Part shown: in pieces, positions 36,038 through 44,005 of the stretch | Numbering within the stretch: position 1 is the stretch's first letter | Layout of the letters: each line of letters starts with the position of its first letter | DNA from: Paenibacillus kribbensis | GTDB lineage: Bacteria > Bacillota > Bacilli > Paenibacillales > Paenibacillaceae | NCBI RefSeq assembly: GCF_002240415.1 | Contig: NZ_CP020028.1 | Location: forward strand, 186,001 to 250,000 | DNA: 64,000 nt | Reading direction: 5' to 3' | Notes under the pieces: model-generated | Told to the model about the DNA's origin: nothing | The model's database searches: none | Seen by the model: the letters and a program-made list of their open reading frames with translations, nothing else | Position numbers and translations under genes: made by a program

Positions 36038-36077
36038 GCCCTCAGGCTGTTAGAGAAAGTCCCGACAGCCTGAGGGC
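36038..36077. terminator. Strong hairpin between convergent genes
   Basis: GCCCTCAGGCTGT and its exact complement form a 13-bp stem with a 14-base loop. No T run is evident on either side; the position between convergent genes supports a bidirectional stop. Confidence 0.65.
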
Positions 36078-36105
36078 TATCTGCTGATGCAAGTGGTCTT
36101 TGCTG

Positions 36106-36177
36106 TTACCCGTTAACACCGTGATTGAAAGGAGCAAATATCATCAGCATAAATGTAACTACTGATATTTTTCTCAT
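36106..36177 (-). CDS. Shortened AloP-like peptide gene
   Basis: The minus-strand ATG at 36177 overlaps the end of the frameshifted receptor gene, the same layout as 29248-29379. It encodes only 23 residues: MRKISVVTFMLMIFAP, then FNHGVNG. The hydrophobic export segment is present, but the normal spacer before the mature peptide is missing. NHGV also occurs in the mature region of the intact peptide at 29248. It is probably decayed along with its receptor, but a 7-residue product FNHGVNG remains possible. Confidence 0.5.
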   Translation of the reverse strand: MRKISVVTFMLMIFAPFNHGVNG

Positions 36178-37005
36178 GTGAATACACTCCCTGTAAGATA
36201 TTTTGATACTTTGTCAGCTGTTTCGTTGTTGCAAACGGACGAACGGTTTCGAACATGGCAATAGTTGTAATGAATTCCCTGTATAGATCCATTATAACTG
36301 CTGTTTGCAAATAATTCAGAATATCATTTATGGCGACACCATACCGCTGCTGATTTATGTTATAGATAGCTAGTTGATGAAGTAATTTCACATAATACAC
36401 ACGATTTCCAAGGTCTTCAAAGCTGGAAAAGGTCTCTAGCCGATCGGGAATATAAGAATAATACTCGTCAATATTCCATTCATTTATGTTTGCTGCCTCA
36501 AAAATTGTGATTAATCCGGGCAATGTTTCCTCATCGTTTTCTTGTAAAAACTCATTGTACTCCTTCAATATTTCCTTATTCCCTGATAATAAGTCTACAG
36601 CGTATCCATTGGCCACTGCCAATCCTTTAAAACGTTCTATTTCCTGTATATCTTCGTCCGTAGCATGTTCGTACCATCCTAAGTCAGCATATTGAGCTAT
36701 ATATTCTCTTGCTCGATCAAAAAGACCTTGCTTCTGAAGAACGATGGATTTAGCCAGGTATCCGTATCCAAAATAAAAGATAAGTGGGTGCTTTAGCATC
36801 TGATTTAGAGGAACAACGTCACCCATTTTTGTCTACTGTTATAACTGCGTTCAGCCATATTTAAAATGTGATCAGTGACGTGATCCGCTTCTGCCCAATC
36901 ATTTTGTCTATAATTTAGCCGAAACAATTCAAACCCCTTATCTAGGGGATGCACGTGTTCAGACAACAAATAAATTTCTTCCTCTGTTTTAAAACGATTC
37001 TCCAT
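36113..37005 (-). pseudogene. AloR-like receptor with a frameshift
   Basis: The N-terminal part (from ATG 37005, MENRFKTEEEIYLLSEHVHP) and the C-terminal part (MGDVVPLNQMLKHPLIFYFG onward) together match the intact receptor at 28419. They lie in different frames, joined at a run of five A on the coding strand near 36830; six A would restore one frame of about 297 residues. It is a single-base homopolymer lesion: a real pseudogene, phase variation or a sequencing error. A GGAGGG site precedes the start. Confidence 0.75.
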
Positions 37006-37053
37006 CACTAACCCTCCATAAGATAGATTCATTTCACTATAACGGAGCGCACG

Positions 37054-37506
37054 CTATAATAACTTTTTAAGCTGGGAAATACGGCCTTGTGACACGCCAA
37101 GCCATTCCGCATATTCATTCTGCTTGGCTGTGGGATGTTCCCGCATGAGTCTTTTTAGGCTTTCAATCAGTTCTTGTGATGACCGCCGTTTTACTTTTTT
37201 TTCTTTGTGCATAGGCTCCTTAACAATAGGGGCAGGAATGGGACGAACACCTACGTTTCCCTTCAGGTCGAGGATACATTGCTTACATAGAAGTAAACCT
37301 TTGAAATAGGTTAGATCCAGAAATGATTTGCACAAATTACACGAAACCCCGCTACTATACTTTCCTATGCCCATAAAACCTTGTTCAACGTCCATATAAA
37401 ATTCTAAAGGCTCGCCAATCTCAATCCCCATCGAGTTTCGGATTTCCATCGGAATAACAATCCGGCCTAACGTATCCAAGGGACGTGTCATACCTGTTCT
37501 CTTCAA
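37054..37506 (-). CDS. AbrB-type / zinc-ribbon / HTH transcriptional regulator (copy 2)
   Basis: A 150-residue paralogue of the 1920-2372 product with the same three parts: AbrB-type domain (MKRTGMTRPLDTLGRIVIPM), two CxxC pairs (CNLC, CKQC) and a C-terminal HTH (EWLGVSQGRISQLKKLL). It is divergent from the HTH-RRNPP receptor at 37735, exactly as in copy 1, which supports a conserved two-regulator module. AAGGAGG precedes the start. Binding sites are probably in the 228-bp intergenic region. Confidence 0.82.
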   Translation of the reverse strand: MKRTGMTRPLDTLGRIVIPMEIRNSMGIEIGEPLEFYMDVEQGFMGIGKYSSGVSCNLCKSFLDLTYFKGLLLCKQCILDLKGNVGVRPIPAPIVKEPMHKEKKVKRRSSQELIESLKRLMREHPTAKQNEYAEWLGVSQGRISQLKKLL

Positions 37507-37734
37507 TTGGTATCCTCCTTATCAGATGATAGAAACCCACTTCATTCTCTGAACGGTCACCTATGATTTTTGTGTATAAAATCCAATGTTCTCCAAAAAG
37601 AGGTATTTATTGTTGTACCAATAGATGGTATATTGAAAACATACAAATATTTCATTATATTATAAGTTTTCCAATTCTTCTTTTTGTTTAAATTTGCAGA
37701 CTTCCAAAGTTCACGCTGAAAGGGTGATTTATTC

Positions 37735-39087
37735 ATGGAAATAACACCTACGATTCGGGCAGAAATTGAAAAATATCTCAAACAGAAAGGCTTAAGTATG
37801 ACCCAGTTTGGCCGTATCACTAATTTGAATGTAGGTACTGTTAGCGGCTTCATCACAGGCAATCGTTCTTTATCTGTTAATCAACTGGATCGCATTACGA
37901 TGGGCATGAATTTACCACCGGATTATTTTTATGAGCGATTCGTTGAAGAATGTGTTGAAGAATCTCCACTTAACTGGCGGAGAGTAAAACCTTTCGTATA
38001 TCGTTGTGTTGAGTTAGGACGACTGGATTGCTTACAGCGTGCTGTAAGTATGTTTCTAGATAGTCCGATCTACACTCATTCACTCTTTGAACTAGCTGAG
38101 GATTTGTTCCACAAAGGGTATCGGGACACAGCAGCTTACCTTTATGAAAACGTGGCTGTGAGTGAAAGAAAGCAGCATTCAGAACGGCTTGCTTTATGCC
38201 AGTATCGGCTATTTAGCATCCGGATCGGGGAAGATCAAACTCAAAATCTTCAAGCGGCTGCTAGATTCGAACCTTTTGTCGATCGTTTAGATGAAGTTGA
38301 CCAACTGGATGCCTTAAAGGACTTGGCCAACGTGTATAGATCATTGAGCTTGTGGGATAAGGTCTATAAATTTTCACGTCAAATGTATAAATTAGGACAA
38401 ATTCAGTACGGTTTGGTTCATAACTCCAAACGGGAAATTAAACTTGATAAGAAACTTAGCAGGCCTCTTTTTGTATACATAGCCTACGCTGAACTGTTGT
38501 GTGCACATGCTTGTGATGCGAATGGAGATCATGCAAAGGCTTTAGATCATATACGTGGCTATACTGATCTAAGCTGGGTTAAAGAAAATGATCCAGATAC
38601 ACTCCATTGGTTAGGTAAATTTCAGCAATGGGCCAAAATTAATACTTACGTAAATAGACTTATGACTGGAGATGTTAGTGTCCTATCGGACTACGTAGAA
38701 TATATATCCGGCGAACAACACATTTTTAATGAACTTTTGAATATAGTTGAAGCAGCGAATAAATACAATATTGATGTGGATCACATCATCCATCGCTTTG
38801 AACCTAAAATTGCGTCGTATAAGGAACCATCTCCTGTTGAGCCGTTTCTACAGCAACAGCAAGCGCGATTTTGGTACAAACTGGCTAAATACAGCTTGAA
38901 CAAAGGTAGATATCCATACGGTTTCAAATGTTTAATAAACGCTTATGAAAAAGCTGTTACAATTAACCATGGACTACTTATTGCCAATTGTGTTGGCTTG
39001 TTTGAGCGTTTCAAAGCCTATGCCACTCTTGAAATACTGGCTGGGTATGATATGTGGGAAAGAACTGACAAAAAAGATAGCTTTTAA
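37735..39087 (+). CDS. HTH-RRNPP peptide-receptor regulator, Alo/PlcR-like (copy 2)
   Basis: A 450-residue paralogue of the 2592-3977 product: XRE-type HTH (MTQFGRITNLNVGTVSGFIT) and a long TPR-like helical region. It ends DKKDSF then a stop, whereas copy 1 continues six more residues. An extra A at about 39085 creates the early stop here and also throws the overlapping pheromone gene out of frame. Receptor function should be little affected by loss of the last residues. The cognate peptide is not readable in one frame at present. Confidence 0.8.
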   Translation: MEITPTIRAEIEKYLKQKGLSMTQFGRITNLNVGTVSGFITGNRSLSVNQLDRITMGMNLPPDYFYERFVEECVEESPLNWRRVKPFVYRCVELGRLDCLQRAVSMFLDSPIYTHSLFELAEDLFHKGYRDTAAYLYENVAVSERKQHSERLALCQYRLFSIRIGEDQTQNLQAAARFEPFVDRLDEVDQLDALKDLANVYRSLSLWDKVYKFSRQMYKLGQIQYGLVHNSKREIKLDKKLSRPLFVYIAYAELLCAHACDANGDHAKALDHIRGYTDLSWVKENDPDTLHWLGKFQQWAKINTYVNRLMTGDVSVLSDYVEYISGEQHIFNELLNIVEAANKYNIDVDHIIHRFEPKIASYKEPSPVEPFLQQQQARFWYKLAKYSLNKGRYPYGFKCLINAYEKAVTINHGLLIANCVGLFERFKAYATLEILAGYDMWERTDKKDSF

Positions 39088-39191
39088 CCTTAATAACAGC
39101 TAGTTTCTTACTGGTATTCGTAGTACCAGTACCAGTTCAAAATCCAACCTTTGGAGTATTCCAACCGCAAGATCATATTGGCACAGCTTAA
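39049..39191 (+). pseudogene. Pheromone precursor (AloP-like), frameshifted (copy 2)
   Basis: Removing one A near 39085 gives a single frame from ATG 39049: MICGKELTKKIAF, then TLITASFLLVFVVPVPVQNP and TFGVFQPQDHIGTA with a stop at 39189-39191. That is a well-formed signal peptide plus a short C-terminal peptide. As written, the frame stops after NLNNS. Copy 1 is broken at a different place. Whether this is decay, sequencing error or a recoding event needs resequencing. Confidence 0.55.
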
Positions 39192-39212
39192 TCAATAAGA
39201 ATTATTACCTTT

Positions 39213-39237
39213 GCCAGCCCTTAGGCTGGCTTTTTTT
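39213..39237 (+). terminator. Terminator of the receptor-pheromone unit (copy 2)
   Basis: GCCAGCC and GGCTGGC with a CTTA loop, followed by seven T. Confidence 0.85.
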
Positions 39238-39324
39238 GTTTATTTTGTTGTTTTGGCTAAAAAATGATCATAATGCATTTGTTCATTACCTGCTAAAATG
39301 AGATTTATCAGGGGGGGAATGAAC

Positions 39325-39567
39325 ATGAACAATGATGAAAATTTAACGTTAAATCAACAGATCGAAAGTGCCAGACAACGATTGCATGATCTTTATAAAC
39401 AGTATGGTTTTGGACATGCTTGCGTACTTGAGCAGGCTATGCTTTTGAACGAACTAATTAATCAGTACAATCGTATGTATCAGAATAAACATCACTTTGT
39501 TCAGTCAGAAACCTCAGAAATCACTCCTTCCTTATGCAAAAATATTCCTCTTCCCAATCCCACATAA
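39325..39567 (+). CDS. Spo0E-like protein with altered signature (copy 2)
   Basis: An 80-residue paralogue of the 4197-4370 product with a longer C-terminal tail. I start at ATG 39325 (MNNDENLTLN), 7 bases after a run of seven G; an in-frame ATG lies at 39319. The family signature S-x-x-x-D reads AMLLN here (in LEQAMLLNELINQYNRMYQ): both Ser and Asp are replaced. The fold is probably kept but phosphatase activity toward Spo0A~P may be lost or changed; it could act as a decoy. Confidence 0.75.
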   Translation: MNNDENLTLNQQIESARQRLHDLYKQYGFGHACVLEQAMLLNELINQYNRMYQNKHHFVQSETSEITPSLCKNIPLPNPT

Positions 39568-39907
39568 TGCTCATAATTATTCTATAAAATGAATTATTTG
39601 AGAAAAAAATAAAAATACATGCCCATGTAATAATTTGGTCAATATAGACGTTTTGCTAGGTGGACAAGAGACAAAAAGTAAAAAGGCTCAAAACTAAAAT
39701 TAGCGGTTAACAAATGCAAACGAACTTAGGGCGAGGATAAAAATGGAACAACATCTGCCAGCGCCGCCACTACTTCACACGTAATCGTGAGCGCTACAAG
39801 CTGGCATTTTGATTGAATGTAATCGACTAGCGCCCTTGCCTTGCCTAACACAACAAAAAGAGTTGGAGCAGGGCATAGCCCCCGATCCAACCCTTTTTCT
39901 TACCTCC
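39568..39907. other. Gap with two terminator-like hairpins
   Basis: No gene is recognised. TGCCAGC at 39756 and GCTGGCA at 39800-39806 form a long hairpin followed by TTTTG. A second hairpin at about 39857-39900 (AAAAAG, GTTGGA with TCCAAC, CCTTTTT) would terminate minus-strand transcription from the CBM3 remnant. Confidence 0.5.
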
Positions 39908-40050
39908 TTACGGCTCAATCCCCCATACAAGCTGACCATTCATATACCCGGTAACCTGTTCATTGTTTACGAACTGACTGCTAGATGCCTTAAACGAGTA
40001 ATCGTTAGCCTGGTTGTAATTGGACCAGTCAGTTTTGAAGAACCGTGTCC
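39908..40050 (-). pseudogene. C-terminal remnant of a CBM3 cellulose-binding domain
   Basis: The minus-strand frame reads RFFKTDWSNYNQANDYSF, then KASSSQFVNNEQVTGYMNGQ and LVWGIEP with a stop at 39908-39910. This is the typical end of a family 3 carbohydrate-binding module as found on Paenibacillus cellulases. No start, linker or catalytic domain is present upstream. A terminator-like hairpin still follows. It is the tail of a deleted endoglucanase or cellulase gene. Confidence 0.75.
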
Positions 40051-40408
40051 TTCCACTCTCCTTTTCCTCAACGTCAACCACTGATTTTGGGTTTGAACTA
40101 GTAAAAAGGTCGGAAAATTAATCCAATCTCAATCAAAAGAGAATACATCGTCTGTAAAGCCTTTTACGGTGATACCTTTTATCGTTCAGAAAAAGAGTAA
40201 TGCAAGATCCACGCCCAACTGATAATTCGGTCAGATCCTGCGCAGATTTGGTGCTTAATATAGATGCTTTTAGGACAAAAAGGATGGTAAGTTAATATTG
40301 AAATACCAATTGTTGTACTATATTTTTATTAAAAAATATTGCGTAACATAACGAAACAAAGTATATTATAAGTAACAAAAATTTAATGTTTGATAAAGGA
40401 GTGTAATC
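40051..40408. other. Gap ahead of the SigO-type block
   Basis: I see no gene in 40051-40330. A half-palindrome ATATTGCGTAAC with ATAACG lies at 40335-40352, followed by TATATTATAA, about 60 bases before the next start. It belongs to the recurring element described at 42590. Confidence 0.45.
40335..40352. promoter_or_regulatory. Recurring GCGTAAC element, site 1
   Basis: ATATTGCGTAAC matches one full half of the palindrome at 42590-42619; the second half is degenerate (ATAACG). It is upstream of the 40409 gene. Confidence 0.5.
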
Positions 40409-40783
40409 GTGAAATATAATATCAATTTGTTTGGGAACAACTTTGATTGTGAGTTGGACATACAAGATGATACCCTAACCATTGCTTTAAATCAGGATAA
40501 TCAGAAGGCTTTAAAATCCTACCTATCCAGAGTTCTTTTAAAATATACCGAGTTTAATGACGTAGATAAGGATTCTCTCGAACTGATGATAAACAAAGCG
40601 ATTCAAGTTGAAAAAAGCATGGGGGGGAGGATGTCCGAGCCGAAACTTAAACTGCCCTATGAGTTTGCTCCGGAAGTGAAAGAAAAGCTCATCGAGTGTG
40701 CCGATCTACAGGATACCTCAGCTACTCAATTGTTAATTCGCCTCATTGATCAGAAGTATCAGGAAGTGATGAATAATGACTGA
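40409..40783 (+). CDS. Unknown protein with a ribbon-helix-helix-like C-terminus
   Basis: A 124-residue protein with a GTG start after AAAGGAG. The first 65 residues (MKYNINLFGNNFDCELDIQD) are unassigned. The last 55 (YEFAPEVKEKLIECADLQDT, SATQLLIRLIDQKYQEV) align with the whole of the next small protein, so one looks like a domain of the other. The pattern strand-helix-turn-helix suggests an Arc/MetJ-type DNA-binding fold, unproven. Probably cotranscribed with 40806. Confidence 0.6.
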   Translation: MKYNINLFGNNFDCELDIQDDTLTIALNQDNQKALKSYLSRVLLKYTEFNDVDKDSLELMINKAIQVEKSMGGRMSEPKLKLPYEFAPEVKEKLIECADLQDTSATQLLIRLIDQKYQEVMNND

Positions 40784-40805
40784 ATTAAAATAGGAGGGCT
40801 AACCA

Positions 40806-40973
40806 ATGGCTTATGGAAATAAAGTTAAATTTCACTATGATGTTCCTGCATATATCAAAAAGGAATTAGCAGAGACGGCTAAAAAACTGGGAATTACCGC
40901 TACAGAGCTATTAACTAGAATTATTGAAGAGGAATACCAAAGAGTGAAAGGAGCAAAGCAGGACTCAAATTGA
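40806..40973 (+). CDS. Small ribbon-helix-helix-like protein
   Basis: A 55-residue protein: MAYGNKVKFHYDVPAYIKKE, then LAETAKKLGITATELLTRII. TAGGAGGGC precedes ATG 40806, 22 bases after the 40409 stop. It resembles the C-terminal half of the upstream protein. It could be a DNA-binding autoregulator of the block (inference). Its stop codon lies inside the loop of the terminator. Confidence 0.6.
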   Translation: MAYGNKVKFHYDVPAYIKKELAETAKKLGITATELLTRIIEEEYQRVKGAKQDSN

Positions 40974-40987
40974 GTCCTGCCTTTTTA
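40959..40987. terminator. Terminator overlapping the stop of the small gene
   Basis: CAGGACTCA and TGAGTCCTG form a 9-bp perfect stem whose right arm contains the TGA stop. CCTTTTTATT follows. It also serves the convergent gene ending at 40988. Confidence 0.8.
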
Positions 40988-41299
40988 TTATCCTTTGAAG
41001 AGTTCGGACAGGCAGTTATGTAGGTGTAGGCTCTCGGTGATGGAGAAGGTATGATAACGATACTGCTTGTTATTTCTCTCTACCTGATCCATATAGAAAA
41101 GGTGTGCATTCCAATAATTTTCTTTTGTATTGGTTGTTACTAGAAGTAAACTAAAAAAATCTGGTTTGTCAGCAATATTCATAGCAATCTTGGTGTCGGT
41201 ATCCTCGGAGTTAAGGATTTCATGCACATGTAGCAATAACGGAGAAGGTGGCAATTCCTGTAGTGGAGAAAAGCTCTCAGTGAGAGAAATAAAGTCCAT
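40988..41299 (-). CDS. Unknown 103-residue protein
   Basis: Starts MDFISLTESFSPLQELPP, with GAGGGGG about 13 bases upstream. Soluble, mixed alpha/beta, no signal peptide or known motif. Control element site 2 lies 40 bases before the start. Its membership in the SigO-type block is inferred from that element and from location. Confidence 0.5.
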   Translation of the reverse strand: MDFISLTESFSPLQELPPSPLLLHVHEILNSEDTDTKIAMNIADKPDFFSLLLVTTNTKENYWNAHLFYMDQVERNNKQYRYHTFSITESLHLHNCLSELFKG

Positions 41300-41338
41300 T
41301 GTTAGTGATTTCCCCCTCGTATTTCCTTTTATTTGATT

Positions 41339-41367
41339 ATATTACGCTACGTGTAATAACGCAATAT
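41339..41367. promoter_or_regulatory. Recurring GCGTAAC element, site 2
   Basis: ATATTACGCTAC and TAACGCAATATT are two inward-facing halves with wider spacing than at the other sites. It is upstream of the minus-strand gene at 40988-41299. Confidence 0.45.
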
Positions 41368-41543
41368 TGTCTAGGGATTTTTGTATCTTTTATATCTTAC
41401 TATATTATATACGAACACATGTTTTTGCTCAATGCTTTTTGATACTCTATTAAACGCATCTTTTTTTCCAAAGGTTTCAAATTTTGAAATGAATTATTAT
41501 GAAAATAACTCCATAAATAAATATGGAGTTATTTTCGTTTCTT

Positions 41544-41729
41544 TTATTTATTCTGTTTTTTTATGGTTTCCAATAACTCGTTCATGGTTTTGTTCAATTC
41601 ATCCAGGCGCTCTTGGATGCTGCTCATTAAATTTCTTAATAGGAGAATGGCTATGATGATAGGAAAGCCCACATTACTGATCAAGTTAACCCAAAGGGAC
41701 AGATTTTCCATATTAGCACCTGCTTTCAA
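41544..41729 (-). CDS. YvrJ-like small membrane protein
   Basis: A 61-residue protein, possibly starting at internal Met7 (MENLSLWVNLISNVGFPIII). One membrane segment (WVNLISNVGFPIIIAILLLR) is followed by a charged coiled-coil tail (SSIQERLDELNKTMNELLET). The ISNVGFP signature is that of the YvrJ family. In Bacillus subtilis yvrJ lies beside the SigO/RsoA genes, and this window also holds a SigO/RsoA-like pair, 5 kb away. Confidence 0.7.
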   Translation of the reverse strand: MKAGANMENLSLWVNLISNVGFPIIIAILLLRNLMSSIQERLDELNKTMNELLETIKKQNK

Positions 41730-41779
41730 AAATAGTGATTGTTAGGTAACGAATCGCTATTTTTTTGAAGCTGTATCTA

Positions 41780-42469
41780 TTATACAGTCATGGAAACAGC
41801 ATATCGCCCATTTGCCAGGTCATTGCTAACACCGTTGAAATTTACTGGTGAAGGAGGGGTGATTTCTACTGGAGTATGAGACAATCTTGCTGTCGCATTT
41901 CCTGAATTTACGTTAATCCAAGCACCTGTCGCCTTTTTGAACCTCATTTCGGAAATTTGAAGTCTAGAGAAGGACAGATTCCATTGCGGAAGACTGGACG
42001 GCAGGGTTGGATAGCGAGTTATTTCAGATCCAATGATAAAACGAGCGCAAGTGTCATCCGTTGCGTAGGTGCTCTCGCCATAAGCATGCGCGGAAGTAAA
42101 TTTCTTATCGCCGTCCACAATAAATTGCACGTGGTCATTTTCCTCCAGGCGCACCAGCTTAATATGGACCTTTTCGCCATCACGGTATTCGCACATTGGA
42201 CCGTCAATTTGTCCTTCAGGACCATTTGCGAACCAGTGCCATTGGTAGGTTCCAGTTCTGGAATCCATAAAATCAGAACGGTATTTAACCGAAATACCAC
42301 ACTCAAATCCTGCCATACCACAATAGATATTAATGTATGATCCCCCTTGTGGGAGTGATTTGGACGAAGGTAAGGTTACGTCGGCCTGAAAACCTAGATT
42401 GGTGTATCTTCCTGTAGTAGGGTGAATTTTAGCGAATTTAGCATATTCATAAGATTTTTCTTTTGCCAT
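41780..42469 (-). CDS. Beta-rich protein of unknown function (YrpD/lectin-like pattern)
   Basis: A 229-residue protein with no signal peptide: MAKEKSYEYAKFAKIHPTTG, alternating strands such as GGSYINIYCGMAGFECGISV and YQWHWFANGPEGQIDGPM, and NDHVQFIVDGDKKF. The pattern suggests a jelly-roll or concanavalin-like sandwich. YrpD-like is a weak guess. GGAGG lies before the start. It is divergent from the stalk-domain gene at 42702 across the best copy of the palindromic element, so both may be controlled together. Confidence 0.55.
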   Translation of the reverse strand: MAKEKSYEYAKFAKIHPTTGRYTNLGFQADVTLPSSKSLPQGGSYINIYCGMAGFECGISVKYRSDFMDSRTGTYQWHWFANGPEGQIDGPMCEYRDGEKVHIKLVRLEENDHVQFIVDGDKKFTSAHAYGESTYATDDTCARFIIGSEITRYPTLPSSLPQWNLSFSRLQISEMRFKKATGAWINVNSGNATARLSHTPVEITPPSPVNFNGVSNDLANGRYAVSMTV

Positions 42470-42589
42470 GATATGATACCTCCAAAAATTTAAATTTTAT
42501 AGGTTAAGGAGTTTGGAGGGGAACAGAATGGGGCGCTTCCCGGCACTCATCAATCATTCTGCAACAAACGCTTACCGTGTTTTTATTAT

Positions 42590-42619
42590 ATTATATAGCG
42601 TAACGTTACGCAATATAAT
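42590..42619. promoter_or_regulatory. Recurring palindromic element, site 3 (best copy)
   Basis: A 30-bp palindrome with core GCGTAACGTTACGC (42598-42611, perfect) and AT-rich arms with one mismatched pair. It lies midway between two divergent genes. Related elements are at 40335, 41339 and 47031. Confidence 0.7.
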
Positions 42620-42701
42620 TTTTTTTGAAAAACAAAACTTTTTCTTGTTTAAAACGTTTATAATTTAGTGTAATTACAAATTATTGGAGGTTGGTTAGGG
42701 T

Positions 42702-43583
42702 ATGAAGAAAATCTTTCTTACATCTATGCTTACTTTAGGTATATTCTTAACATTTGTTATTCCGCTTTCTGCTGCACCGTCGATTCAATTGGTTATCAAT
42801 AGTGAGGTCGTTAATTCAGATGCTCCACCCGTTTCTGTCGCAGGGAGAACTATGGTTTCTTTAGCTTCTTTGAAGCCGCTAAAGCTCAATTTAGTCTGGA
42901 ATGCTGGCCAGAAGACGGTGACTGTCAATGCTCCTGGGGTGAAAGAAAAGCTTGTACTTACGATCGGTCAAAAAGAAGCTTCTTATGGAGAAAGAACGCT
43001 TACTTTGGATGTGCCTGCTCAATTGAACAAGAATCGCGTTGTTGTGCCTTTGCGCTTCATCAGCGAAGCCTTTAAAGCAGAGGTGGAGTGGAAAGCGGAC
43101 AAAAATACTGTCATTATCCGGAGTGCTGACCAAGTAGAAACATATAAGAAGTTGTATCAAGGTACGGATTTGGTGGCGGCACGTAAAATCGCTGTAAATC
43201 TTCCTTCTAAGGATGAAAATACGCTTCATAATACCGAGGAGGGTGTTTATTATCAGTATATCTTTCCTGAAGGAGAAGCATTGAGATATTATTATGTTGT
43301 TGGGAATTTATATACTTACTATGAAATTAAGGATGATGTTAAACATTTAGTATGGGAAGGTGTAGAAGAAGATTCGAGAAAGAAAATGAAAGAGAAAGGA
43401 AAGCGTCCATCGGAAGACAAAACACAATATTATTTTTTACAAGAACGTGTGGATCATAGTGTTACCTATGGCAAAGTGGGAACCGAGAAGCCAGTAACGC
43501 AAGCTTTACCTAAAAATACTACGGGATTAGCGGATATTATTGTACCTATTTCCGGTGAAGTAAGGAAAGATCAAATTAAATAG
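42702..43583 (+). CDS. Secreted stalk-domain (copper amine oxidase N-like) protein
   Basis: A 293-residue protein: signal peptide 1-24 (MKKIFLTSMLTLGIFLTFVI, cut near LSAA-P), then a copper-amine-oxidase-type N-terminal domain (VVNSDAPPVSVAGRTMVSLA, then PLRFISEAFKAEVEWKADKN) and an unknown C-terminal region of about 150 residues rich in Tyr and Lys. The stalk domain is common in Paenibacillus cell-surface proteins and does not imply oxidase activity. TTGGAGGTTGG precedes ATG 42702. A damaged copy lies at 47150-47967. Confidence 0.8.
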   Translation: MKKIFLTSMLTLGIFLTFVIPLSAAPSIQLVINSEVVNSDAPPVSVAGRTMVSLASLKPLKLNLVWNAGQKTVTVNAPGVKEKLVLTIGQKEASYGERTLTLDVPAQLNKNRVVVPLRFISEAFKAEVEWKADKNTVIIRSADQVETYKKLYQGTDLVAARKIAVNLPSKDENTLHNTEEGVYYQYIFPEGEALRYYYVVGNLYTYYEIKDDVKHLVWEGVEEDSRKKMKEKGKRPSEDKTQYYFLQERVDHSVTYGKVGTEKPVTQALPKNTTGLADIIVPISGEVRKDQIK

Positions 43584-43630
43584 ATTATTCACTTCATCTT
43601 GGACGTCCTGAGCAATAAGGGACGTCCTTT
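42765..43630 (+). repeat. 866-bp direct repeat, copy A
   Basis: From the last signal-peptide codons of the stalk-domain gene through its terminator, the sequence recurs in the same orientation at 47150-48015 with scattered differences (over 95 percent identical by eye). The 3.5 kb between holds the SigO/RsoA-like genes. Confidence 0.85.
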
Positions 43631-44005
43631 ATTTATGTTTTCCGATCCGAGCTTCAGGAAGTCGATAGGCTTAAGAACAACAGGACAAGAGCAGGGGAAA
43701 CAGGCTCATGCTACTGGCTCTAAGGAGACAAGAGCGGCCACCTAAGAGCCAGTACGCACCGCTGGGCCGCTAGCTACTCACGCCGATAACTAGAGCGCCC
43801 TAGCCAAGGCGCTCTACGTTCCTGTCGTTAGCATTGCGCAGCTCACGGAGCGTAAGCTGTGTGCTGAATCAAAGATGGCATACACACATCATGAACTGAT
43901 TCGCTGGCGCTGAGCTCCACCATCATGCTTTATGATTAACAGATTTGAAAATAGATCAGAGAGGAGTTGCGTATGATGTTTGGTAAGGAAAGGGAACTGC
44001 TTGGA
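43584..44005. other. Gap with a terminator and a GC-rich cluster of stem-loops
   Basis: GGACGTCC arms at 43601 and 43620 form the terminator of the stalk-domain gene. Bases 43690-43930 are clearly richer in G and C than their surroundings and hold several stems: ACTGGCTCT (43713-43721) with AGAGCCAGT (43745-43753); AGCGGCC with GGCCGCT at about 43733 and 43765; and TAGAGCGCC (43791-43799) with GGCGCTCTA (43808-43816). CAGCT and AGCTG follow near 43855-43875. No known RNA family is recognised. A 17-codon frame with GAGAGGAG starts at 43973 and may be a peptide or a gene stub. Confidence 0.55.

Noticed and set aside
39070..39100. Programmed -1 frameshift on the A6 run in the second receptor gene
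   Set aside because: Slipping back one base at the A run gives CAA AAA AGA TAG, an immediate stop, so it cannot produce the peptide. A one-base insertion at the later TTTTAA explains the alignment to copy 1 better.
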